From Dicaeum eximium (Eukaryota; Chordata; Aves; Passeriformes; Dicaeidae), in NCBI GenBank assembly GCA_013396995.1, contig VWZP01006707.1, positions 1,470,118 to 1,534,117 of the forward strand: a stretch of 64,000 bases of DNA, read 5' to 3'. The translations under genes were made by a program, and so were the position numbers. Every line of letters begins with the position of its first letter. Within the stretch, counting starts at the first letter, position 1. Of the stretch, positions 15,001 to 25,535 are shown piece by piece. The notes under the pieces were generated by a model. That model had not been told where the DNA came from. It worked only from the letters and a program-made list of their open reading frames with translations, and ran no database searches.

Positions 15001-17339
15001 TGCCTTGAAACAAACAGATTGGAAAGACAGTTAGAAAAGAAAAAAATTGAACTCAAAGACCATTGCATCAGCAAAGCAAGAATAAGACTAGAGAAGCAGA
15101 GAGAGCAAACAGGAGCATTCATCCCAATTATCTCCAGAATCCAGGACAAACCCTGCGCTCATGCCCAGTGCCACCACCACTGACTGCCTGTGTGCTGCTG
15201 CTGCAGCATCACTGCCTTACACCCACAAACTTCACTGCAGCTGCCTGTTGAGCTGGAAATTTGATACACAGCAAAGGTTGCTGACAGCCAGAGGCTGCTC
15301 CCTTGTCTATAAAATATCCTGTAATAAATTACATTGCAGATTGGGGAAAAGGATTCGGAAGAGTGAGAATTAAAACACAACCTTATGAGAGCTAAATGAG
15401 ACCAATTAAAGGAGATTTGCTACAAGTGCTGAGGGATTTTGACCTCAGCTGTAATCAGGGATGGATATGCATTCCTTTAAAAGAGGAAAATGAGCAAGAG
15501 ATCATGTGTAAACAACTCTGCCAATTAAAATGAAATGGATTATCTTATCTGTGCAGCTCTGCTCAGAGAATCACCACATATTCCAGATATACCACGGAGA
15601 GATCTGAGACAGTCATTCAGTCCTCTGAAACAAGGCTGAGCGATGGGGAGAGAGGCTGTGGTTCAGGACACAACGAAATCTCAGCTACATTTGGTTATTT
15701 CCCCTTCCCCCATTTTTTTTTTAAAAACCAGACAAACGTGGAATTATAAATGTAAATACAAAAGTAGGCTCATGCTATTTTTACCAGGCCCCTACATGAA
15801 TTCTGATGCAGATCAGACTGAAGGTTAAGCACAACAGTGAAAGGTGCTTTGTGCAAAATCCATGCAGCAGATCCCACCATCACTGCACTACTGGATGCTG
15901 CTGGGAGACACAGCTTGCCCGGGCACACGTTCATGTCCTGATAAAACATCCACCAACATTCATGGTATGTATTATACCATAGCTCAAAACACTGACTCTC
16001 AATTTTTCTCTATCACAATCTCATTTTGCTGCCAGATTGGCCCCCACTCTCCATCCTGACACCAGTCTGAGAACCCATACCCACAAGCAAAAGTAATTTC
16101 TGCAACTGGAGCAAAAGATTTGAAATGGACAGATGTACCACTATTCCTGCTCTGAGCTCATTCTGAGCTGCACCTTTTTTTGAAAATGCCAGGTCTTCAT
16201 AGTTCATATAAACGTGCAAAAAAGCAGTTTTACAAAGGCTGAAGAAATAGTGAAACAGAGGAAGAGAAGACCCATTAGGAAACCATGTTCATGAAGCAAC
16301 AAGGAAAACAGTACCATGTGCTTAGGGGAGAACAAAAACTAAAAAGGAAGAACAAACAAAAAGAGGAATTTGGGATAAGGAATAAAAATTTAAGAATAAA
16401 GCAGCAATTGGACAAGATAACTGTAAGAGATATGTACTTGTTCACAGCTACTGACAGCAGAAAGTTTTTAGACTATTTTATGCTGGTTGCCAGATTTAAG
16501 CACAGAGATTTTCCACTAGCTCAAAACTAGTCTACTGGAGTCAGGCTGTTTTTGGAACCAACAATCTCAACACAGCACAATCACTTTTGTGCAGGGTGAA
16601 GAACAAACTAAAATGCTGTTCTGTGTCCATTCTGTCAGCAGATCAGTGATCTCAGTGCCATGAAAACAGCCGCACTGTGAAGCCCAATGCAGAAACTGTG
16701 CACAAACCCACTGTGGAGGGAGTGCCTCAGGTGTCTTTGTGCAGCAGTTCTACAGGGCTTGGCTTTGGGATCGCTGTCCAGGTGCAGAGCCAGCTCACAC
16801 GGGCAATGTCAGCACGTGTGGGCACCCAGGCCAATAAACTCTTGGGGCTGGTGCTAAGCTTCTAATTTTTTCTGGCTCCTCAGGTGCTTTTGTACATATG
16901 TCTCTCCACATTGCCATCATCCAAAATTTCCCAGCCCAATTACCACAGATAATTGACTGCATATAACCTGAACAATTCATCAGAAGTTTCTAGTTTACCT
17001 CCGCCACGAAGGACAAAGTTACATTTCCTAATGAGAAATGCACATATAATTAACCACTCTGAATACTTCTTTGGAAAAATTGGTCACAAAGGATCCCAGT
17101 GTGGAGTAGCATAACTTGTGGCTGAATTCAGAGGTCTGACATTTGCTCACTTCTAATTCAGGCAACAGTTTACTCACGCTTGCATACGCAAACAGGGATG
17201 TCTCGTGCTTTAATTTATCACTTTACCTCTGCAAAAATGTTTTAGCAACTAAGATACGATGAGAAATACTACAGGAACGATTCCTCAGTTCTGTCAGCTT
17301 TCTCTATGTAATTTTTGTTGTGTTTTTATAATACCACAA
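1..17339. other. Intergenic or intronic AT-rich DNA, no gene recognised
   Basis: Both strands were read for exons of known proteins and none was recognised. Open frames are at most about 116 codons, look random and overlap on both strands. Simple repeats occur at 884-897 (ATT units) and 9338-9400 (A/C-rich). If the CpG island at 17.3-18.3 kb drives minus-strand transcription, this stretch would be a first intron or 5' region of that gene; otherwise it is intergenic. Confidence 0.6.
9338..9400 (+). repeat. A/C-rich low-complexity tract
   Basis: Repeated AAAAAC and AAAAC units degrade into a 10-base A run. It could be a simple repeat or the decayed tail of a retroposed sequence; no target-site duplication was identified. 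Confidence 0.75.
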
Positions 17340-17626
17340 TACCACGACTGTACCCACGGTCGGCCTGCTCTGAGCGCAGCCCCCAGAGAGCAGCGTGTGC
17401 AGCACGGGCAGTGCAGCGGCAGCCTCGCCACGGGGACAGGAGCATCCCCTGCCCCGGTGCACGCCGAGTACTTGGGCGCCAGTCCGGCCGTACTCGGCAG
17501 CCTCGCCGCCCGCAACACGACGCGTGGGGCGAACAAAGCTGGAGCGAGGCCGGGAGCGCAGCTCCGGCCCAGGACCCCGCTCCCCGCCGGCGGCCGGAGC
17601 ACAGGGGGCTCCGAGGGGCGGCAGCC

Positions 17627-17654
17627 GCGATGGGGCAGGGGCTGCCGCTCCCAG
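17627..17654 (+). repeat. 28-base direct repeat, copy 1 (ends at gap)
   Basis: The 28 bases start GCGATGGGGC and end GCTCCCAG. They recur at 18101-18128 with a single difference (A for G at base 11). Copy 1 ends exactly at the assembly gap, and copy 2 starts immediately after a single N. This may be a real tandem repeat in the promoter or a duplication made by the assembler. Confidence 0.85.
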
Positions 17655-17945
17655 NNNNNNNNNNNNNNNNNNNNNNNNNNNNNNNNNNNNNNNNNNNNNN
17701 NNNNNNNNNNNNNNNNNNNNNNNNNNNNNNNNNNNNNNNNNNNNNNNNNNNNNNNNNNNNNNNNNNNNNNNNNNNNNNNNNNNNNNNNNNNNNNNNNNNN
17801 NNNNNNNNNNNNNNNNNNNNNNNNNNNNNNNNNNNNNNNNNNNNNNNNNNNNNNNNNNNNNNNNNNNNNNNNNNNNNNNNNNNNNNNNNNNNNNNNNNNN
17901 NNNNNNNNNNNNNNNNNNNNNNNNNNNNNNNNNNNNNNNNNNNNN
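17655..17945. other. Assembly gap (291 N)
   Basis: A run of 291 N's sits inside the CpG island, with single N's at 18100 and 18293. The bases left of the gap (17627-17654) recur almost exactly at 18101-18128. GC-rich promoters are commonly hard to sequence, so missing or mis-joined promoter sequence is likely. Confidence 0.99.
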
Positions 17946-18100
17946 CCCGGCCGCCATCTTCCGCGGGGAGGGAGGGACGGGCGAGGGAGGGGCGCGGGGC
18001 CCCGCCCGCCGGGAGCGCGCGGGGAGGGCTCGGGCCGGGGTCCCGCGGCGGCCGCGCCCCGCTCTAAACACGTGGCGGGGGCTTCCCCGCGCCGCCGCAN

Positions 18101-18128
18101 GCGATGGGGCGGGGGCTGCCGCTCCCAG
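18101..18128 (+). repeat. 28-base direct repeat, copy 2
   Basis: This is the partner of 17627-17654, matching 27 of 28 bases. It follows the single N at 18100. The sequence after it (CCGCGTGTCGG) has no counterpart left of the gap because copy 1 is cut by the N run. Confidence 0.85.
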
Positions 18129-18340
18129 CCGCGTGTCGGCGGCCCGGCGTCCGACAAAAGCAGCCGGGCAGGGCTGCGAAACCTTCGGCCCCGGGCGCGG
18201 CCGGCAACGGAGCACGGTGCTGGGGCACGGGCCCCCCGGAGTGGGCTCCCGGCGGCGTCCCCCGGCCGCACAGGTGGCTCCGGGGCGGGGGGNGCAGCGC
18301 GGAAGGCGTGGGATGCCCAGGAAAGCCGTAGGTAGGGATT

Positions 18341-21300
18341 GACACTGCTGTAACATCGCCGGCAGCAGCCTCCCGAGAAACACAAACACGCACGGTGCAA
18401 TTTGCTACGTTAAAGAGGTGGAGGAAATTGTAGTAGGAAGCCAGAATGGGATGTGAAGCCACATCACAGAGGCATTTATTCTCAGGGGAGGCTGGAGGAG
18501 CGGACAGTACAGGAGTGCTGTTACACGGCCCTGCTTTTGGATCTGCTGTGGAGAAAGAACTCACCGCGCTGCAGAGAGTGAACATTTGGGACAGGTTAAC
18601 ACGAATGGGACCTGGAGCAGTCAAAAGCGACAGAAAAGGAGCAAGCAAAGGGAAAGCAGGTACTCAGGGAGTAAGGCCTCATGTTGGCAAAGTACTGCTT
18701 CCCATCCTGTTGTCGGAGGATTGCTGGCCCCTTGTGAATAATTCTCAGAAAACCCTCAAGAAGGCAACGCAATATGTAGATTTGCTGTACAGGAACCTGC
18801 TCCTCTACTGAAAAGTTTAAAATGCTCAGAAATCATGCTTTACAGACACATTTATAGAGGGTTTTTAATCTTCAGCTAATCAATTTGCACCTGAAGCACT
18901 GACCAGGCTTCTGCAAGCCTGTTAAACCCATGTTAGCAGGTGACTCAAATAACTGAAGAAAAGCAGACAAAGCTATGAGCAATCACATCTTAACATGCTT
19001 CAAAAGCCTGTTCTGCCTCTGGCTGACAGCACCCCCCCCCAGCAGAGGTGGATGAGGTAGCTGCTCCCACCACCTGCAGTCCCATCGCACAGGTCTGCGC
19101 TGCCAAAATACCCAGCAGCACGTATTTTAACACGTGATTGCATTTCTGTTGAGTTAATCCAAATATGTGCCACAGTGCTCACATCAGATTAATATCCCCC
19201 CCTGCCTGCAGCCGTCCCAAAGGTAGCCTGGCAGCAACACGTGATGCCCAGTCTACCACAGACCTTGCACTTTTGCAAAACACCTGATCAAATGAGCCAA
19301 GGGGGACTATGTGGCATTTTAGCATTAATCATCCAGTACTACATTATGTGAAATGGGATTTACCATTTCAAAGTAAGATTTGATAGTCTGGTAAAAAAAA
19401 AAAAAAATTTCTTCCTCAATCCAGCCTGTCTCAGTTACGGTGAGGGAGGGAAATCAGTGCAGTGACAGGAGGGTATGTTGTACACTATCATTTGCTATAC
19501 AGGTGCAAGAGTATCAGCTTAAAACTCTAGTTCAGTGTGCCATGGAAGAAACTACCCCAAAATATACCCCATCTCTCCAAACCCCTTCTCAAACCACTAG
19601 CACAGAATTCATCTGCTTTCCTTCTCATTTCACCACAAAACTACTCTCCATCCCACTGTCCTCACTGCCTTTCTAGCTGCCTTATATGAAACTTCCTCCA
19701 CTGGCAAGACACCTTCAACCCCATCTTACATCTCTGCTCTCTTCCTCACACTCCAAACCACCCTGAGTGCTTGGCTTTATGACTCCCATCTTCCAGGTTA
19801 TCATACTGCTCTGTGCCTACCTCACTCAGCACGTGCTATCCTTGCTAACACTGCACTTCGTTGAAGCAATTTCTCTTTCTTAAGGTTACATAAACCATCT
19901 CTCCCTGGATATTCCATTTAATGGCTCAGGCCTGTTTCTTCCTAAAGGGAAAGCCGAAGTGGAAGTTTAAATGTCTTGCTGTTTCTGTTAAGGCTCTATA
20001 TAGTCTTTGTGATAGGTATGGAAGACTTTTACTGATATTGTAACAGATTAGAAGGTGTTAAACCTTGCTAACTTACCATAAATAAAACAATTTCAGCATT
20101 AATACTATTTTGGAATGAACAAGACTGAAATATGTTTACAATTCTTAAAAACATTTGAGACTATCTATGCCAAGTTTGGGCCTTTTTTATACAAGAAAAA
20201 TATGCTAAATCTAAAGCAATAAATTTCAAATGTCACTTTAGTAGAACATATCTTTTTTGTATAAGTAATTTTTTTCCATTTATTTTGAACTTCTAGACAT
20301 GTAGTAAGAAACAAACAAACACTTTCTGGAACAGGAACAACCATGTGGCAGTAGCACTGCTCTGACTACTGATGTAACCTATAGCATGTTCCAATGTAAA
20401 CAAGCCTCTGAAGCAGAGCCCTGGTGCCATTTTTGCAGGCTGGCCCCTGTTGGTATGAGCACTACTCTTTCCCACAGAAGCGTGAAGGAGAAATAAACCA
20501 TGATGAGACAGTATTTCATTGCAAGTACTGGCCAAATCCCAAGTCTGCCACCATGCAGTCATATGATGCATTAACAAAATGGTTTTCTGTGAATAAATGT
20601 CATCCTGCCCATCCATTCACAGATAATTATGGTAAAATTATATAAATTGCAACAGATTAGACACAACCACCTTTCCCTCTCCCCCATCCACTAGTGCTTT
20701 ATAGGACCCTCCTGTAGCACAAGAAACTTTCAGAATGAGATTTTATTAACTTAATTATATCCATCCTTTTCCTGTAGCCAGTCTACCTTAAAAACCATGA
20801 ACATATGCATTTCTGTTTTCTAATATTTGTTAAGAACATAAGAAATTGGCTTAAAATTCTTCAGAGTACTACACACCAACCAGTAAATTCCTATTCCTTA
20901 CCAGCAGGCAAAGAGGACATTCTGGCAGGTGAGAAGTTCTCAGGCACTAAGAATCTCAAGGGAAAAATTCATAATCCTCCACTCAAGCTGCTTTAAGTGC
21001 CCCCAAAGGATCACGTTTCTCCACTCTTAAATAAATGTATACCAAACCCAAATAAACAAGCATTCCAGGTGCATTAATCTGCAGCCCCAAACCTTTCAAA
21101 TTCTCAGCAAAAAAAAAAAAAAATCTGTGCTGTGTAGCAGCAATACCACCTAGCTTCTCTGCAGCACTGTTCATCAGTCTCTTACAGTGGTTCCTACAGA
21201 GGTCAGGCTTATCCTCTGCATGGACAAGTGGGAAAGCTGAAGCATAGAGCACAGCAAGTGAGAGCAGAGCAATCCTAGTTTAAAAGGAAATCTACTTGGG

Positions 21301-24300
21301 CATAAATAAAAGATACCATCAATTACAGATCTCCCACAGAGTAATCCACCTATGTATACAATCATGCATGTGCATAAATTGGGAGGGAACTTAAAAAACC
21401 ATGCTCAGACACTTGTCTTTGGTAGGAACACAGCAAAACTTCATCTAATAGGATGAATGGATTTTAACCAGCTATAGCATACTGGGAAGTAAGGTTCTGG
21501 GAATATCCCTGTTTGATAGCTCAATACTGGAGCTATTACAATGCAGGGAAGTACCATTCCCAATCCCTGCTGTCAGCTAAACATAAGCCATAAAACAGGC
21601 CTCATATATATGCTACAATAAATATTCTTGACCTGAGTGTTAGTCTGACTACTTGGCTTTCAACAAGTGTTTAAATTACTCTTACCCTGGTTAAAAGAAT
21701 TACTAAAAACATGGGACATCATCACTAATTTTACGAGTACCTTCCTAGTGCTTATCAGCTCATACTGCAACATTTCTTCAAAGATCATTAAGACAGGATT
21801 AACTGCTTCGGGGGAAACCTTACCTGATGAATGCTCCTGCCTCCTGTCAGAAATGAGAGCAGAACATCTTTTTGCTCCCGAAATAGCAGGAGCCATTTCT
21901 TCTGGGCAGGAACAGATTGCCTTCAGTCCCAGTAAAACGGACTGTAAAGTTCCTACCTTCTCCCTTTAAACACTAAGGACGATTTTTTCCTTCCTGTTCC
22001 ATCAGGCAGCAAAACTAATCATCTCTTTAAGTAGCAACAGCTGACACCTATTTACTGGGTAATTGCTACAGTTAGAGGGGATTAAGCACAATGAACTCGC
22101 TTTCAGTGATAAGGCAAAGCCACTCTCTCCCCTTTGCTCTGCTTTCCAAACACACCTGGGAAGAGCTCGGAGGAATGGAGGGCGGGCAGGCCTGCAAATG
22201 GGGGGCCACATGGTGGCTAGAGCCCTTTAGCCTTTGCTGCAGCCAGTGCCAAAACGAGCGGTGTGTCCCGTGCACAGTGACAGCAGTAACCGTGCCACAC
22301 ACAAGGCCAGTGGGCAGCACAGGCGCGGAGCAGCCCCTGAGCGCCCCTGCCCCACACGCCCGCGCTGGGCACGGGCTCAGCAGAGGGCCAGGGCAGCACC
22401 TGCTGCAGCCTCGCGGCTCAGCCACCAAGAGTGACATCTGCAAGGTGGGAAATAACAGAGAAATGGCAAAGCAGCAAAGGCCTGAGCAGAACAAAGCGTA
22501 CTTAATGGGGCACACGTGAAATGCTAATACCAAGACTTGAAATACTAACCACAAGAGGCAGTATAAAAACAAAACAAGTTAAATCCAACTAACTTTTAAC
22601 TTCTTAAGAAATGGTGCTTACACTGCTAGACCTGACAAGTTTTGTGCCTCTGTAGGAGCATCCCAGCTAGGACACAAAATAGTTGACAAATAACTAAGTC
22701 AGACAATTTGAGATCAGCACGTTTACATCAGGCAAACCAAACAGCAAGATAAATATTGGTGAGGAAAACAAAGGAAAGGAAGTAACAGCATAGATTTGCC
22801 AAGATCAGGCTATTGGGAATAAAAGCAGAATTTCCCTATTATCCCTAGTCTGTCACGGAAATGCTATCAAGGTAATTTTAACAGGTTCTGTCATCCTTCT
22901 GTTTTTAATGCTAGTATTCTCCCCTCCCCCTTTTAGGTATGGTACCACTTAACTTTTTAAACATTACATTTTTAAATGACACAGGAAAGAAAACTGCCTC
23001 TGTCAATTGATTCTTATCCCAGAAATACCAATTTCATATTGTTCCATGATTTAGGAGAATAATGTGACATGCCAAACTTTACACTGTTTAAATGTTATTT
23101 TATTAAATATCTTCAGTTCAAGGTTTCATTGTAACAAAGCTATGAAGGTTCTACCAACATTCAGACCAAACAAACAAACACTAGCTAACTTTAATTATTT
23201 CTATATCATGCAAAAGTTCTGCATCAAATGCCTTCCATTTCCTGTTTAAAATGTGATATTTATAATATATATTATATAGATGCTTACATTAGCCCCATAA
23301 GAGAACATTAAGAATGCTAAAGGTGTACAGCTGTGTTTGATAATGGCCATACCAAGCTACGGTTCTCATTAACTTAAAAGGAAACAAAACAAACAAACAA
23401 ACAAACAAAATCCAAAAGAGTTTGTCTCCAAGACTGTGCAAAAACAAAAAACCCAACAGTTCTGTTCTTTTAAAATTTTCTCTGAAAGATGCATATACTT
23501 AATACAGAGGGTTCTCTTTTTTAACTATTAATAATCATCAGGTAAAGAGACAAGGAAGATCAGACCAAAAGAAGGCATGCATAATGTTTTGGATTTATCT
23601 TTTTTAAATGGCATAATTGTAATCTGTTTGCTCTCTTTGTGGCTTAAAAAATTCTCTGAATGAAATCTCAAGGCTTTTTACTTTTCCACTTCAGTCACTG
23701 ACTTAAAAATGTTTTGAAATAATAAAATCTAGTGTTTGCCCTACCATGGGTTCAATCCCCTCCTCACTCCTCCCCTGGGATAGCAGAGGGCGGAAGAAAA
23801 GGGTGTTTGCTCAAACAAACCTGGGAAGTGTGGATGGTTTTTTCCTTCATCAGTGGTTAATCCTGGTGTGGGATAGCACCTCTCCAATATAGGGAGCAGA
23901 GCGCTATCTGCTGCAAAGTGACAGCTCCACTTGGTGCAACAGCTTTTATTTTCTGCATTTTACTGAATAAGAATTAAAATTCCAAATTGTCTTTCTTCTC
24001 TTCTATAGTCTGCTAAAAGATTGCCACACACTTAGTACTCTGCCAAGGCAATAATTTTAACTCCCTCTAGAGAGCCAAAAAATGATTAGGGGTAGATAAA
24101 TTGAGGTAAAAGCCCATTCCAATGTCTGCAAGTGATGCCTTCCCTTGGTCAAGACAAATCCCATCAGGTCTGCCAGAAAGGCCATTTTCTTCTTAGGGCT
24201 AGGCTCCCTCCTTGGTAAGGTCAACAAAACATTTACATATCTCTCACCCAATGAATAAAGGTACTGAACTCCTTTTGCAGCAAAGAAAAGAAAGGAAGAT

Positions 24301-25506
24301 GAATTGGCCCAAAGGATGAACATCAGATCACATGCTCATTCCCTTTCCCCTCTGCTTCATGAGGTATCCTCTAACACCCAGAGGCAACTCAGGGTGGGGG
24401 GTGGCCTGGATTCCTTCAGCTACAGCTTTTGAGGTTCTGATCTGAGAGTTTTCTGTGTTACAACATCACTGTAAAAAATAGAAAAATTACCCAAATAAAC
24501 ACTAGGAAACATGACACTTACAAACATCAGATGGGTTAGTGGTGGGGAGAAGCACCTGGCTGGGGCTGCTGGCTCCCACTGCGATTTTACTGGAGACCAA
24601 CAAATCAAACAGGAGGCCAGGTAACCCCTTTAATTCTACGGGTGCATATATTTCAGTATAAAAAACACACACTATTTATGCCTCATATAGGAGTGTATGT
24701 GCAAGTTTTCATGAAGAACATAACACTAAGTTTTTTGTCTGCTTCCTAAGGAACACGTGTTCTGCAGCACTGTGGATCCCAACTATGCTACTAAAAAGGA
24801 AAAAAAAATAGAAAATCTCATACAAATACCCTCTTCCTCTAAAATCTCTGCTCTTAATGAAATGTTTTTTTTTTGTTTTGTTAAATTAAATAAGCAGGCT
24901 TCAAAACTCCATGTTTGTCCAGATAGTGGCTGTTTCTAAAACCAGTATCACTAAAGAGCGAACTTCTATTCAAGTTAATTAATTGGGTTAATAATGGGTT
25001 ACTTAAACCCATTTTTAAATCCCTACTTCCATCTTTAGCTTTAAATCAACATTCCATTTTGTTTTATTTCTTAAAAAAAAAAAAAAGGGAAAAAAAAAAA
25101 GAAGAAAAGTCTGTTTTGGGATCCAGCAGCTGAGCAACCAGGTCTCCATGGCGTTCTTGCTGTGCAGAAATCGAAGAAGAAACAGGCTGAAGTCAGACTG
25201 CTGGGCAACAGGAAGAGAAGCACCTCCTCTCTCTTGAACCCCAGTCTTCACACTGGCTCCTCTGGGGTCTCCTTGCCACCTCTCACCGACTGTAGCTGCA
25301 GCGCAGCCTGGATGCGCTATTAACTTCCACCATCGCTTTGCGGAGCACAGTTCAGCCATCCGCTGGTCAAGCCGCCTCCTTTCTTGCTCTCCCTCTCTCT
25401 TTCTTTCCTTCACTTTTGCTTTCCCCCTCACTTCACTTCTGAAAGATGTTCCGGCTGCTGCCACTTTCTTAGCCCTGGGGGAGGGGGCATGTTGGATAAT
25501 CTGTCA
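18341..25506. other. Non-coding DNA between CpG island and CAMK2G 3' end
   Basis: No exon is recognised. There is an open frame of 121 codons from ATG 18446 (plus strand) just right of the CpG island, a modestly GC-rich patch near 22250-22430, an AAAC microsatellite at 23382-23410 and A-runs near 19392, 21107 and 25072. A GC-enriched, purine-biased block lies at about 25130-25470; its minus-strand open frame lacks an ATG near its start. Confidence 0.6.
23382..23410 (+). repeat. (AAAC)n microsatellite
   Basis: A run of AAAC units, with a slightly irregular first unit, about 29 bases in all. It is a simple repeat in non-coding DNA. Confidence 0.9.
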
Positions 25507-25535
25507 TTTATTTAGCATTATTCCTGTTCTTTATT
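25507..25535 (-). terminator. Candidate poly(A) signals for CAMK2G
   Basis: Two AATAAA hexamers on the minus strand, at 25530-25535 and 25507-25512, are embedded in a very AT-rich stretch that resembles the end of a long 3' UTR. Below them, base composition changes to a purine/pyrimidine-biased, GC-richer block (25130-25470). A clear GU-rich downstream element is not obvious, so this is a candidate rather than a call. Confidence 0.35.

Larger units (their letters stand above)
17340..18340. promoter_or_regulatory. CpG island promoter of an unidentified gene
   Basis: About 1 kb of very GC- and CpG-rich DNA in an AT-rich background, about 7 kb beyond the candidate CAMK2G 3' end. It contains a minus-strand AAGATGGCGGCC just right of the gap (17950-17961). 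This is the YY1-type element that in many vertebrate promoters lies just downstream of the start site in the sense direction, which hints at minus-strand transcription. A CACGTG E-box is at 18069-18074. In mammals NDST2 lies downstream of CAMK2G in the same orientation, but no NDST2 exon was seen here, so the gene is unassigned. Long open frames across the island are interrupted by N's and are GC-driven. Confidence 0.7.

Noticed and set aside
14950..15183. Coiled-coil-like plus-strand frame (Lys/Glu/Arg-rich)
   Set aside because: Charged composition comes from A/G-rich DNA. No splice sites or family match, and overlapping open frames on both strands.
17259..18400. Open frames of 250-368 codons over the CpG island on both strands
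   Set aside because: They are open only because the N run is read through and because GC-rich DNA has few stops. Several mutually overlapping frames look equally open.
22072..22572. 166-codon minus-strand frame with Leu/Cys-rich hydrophobic start
   Set aside because: A near-equal frame lies on the opposite strand (22091-22519), composition is GC-driven, and no family is recognisable.
23780..23925. Two CTCF-like motifs facing each other (GCAGAGGGCGG and GCGCTATCTGCTG)
   Set aside because: Each departs from the CTCF consensus at important positions; chance matches of this quality are common.
25015..25464. 149-codon minus-strand open frame, basic and Glu-rich, starting near AAAGTSFRSE
   Set aside because: The frame begins at GTG, not ATG, in a eukaryotic genome. 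It ends in a homopolymer-derived Phe/Lys-rich tail and resembles no known protein.
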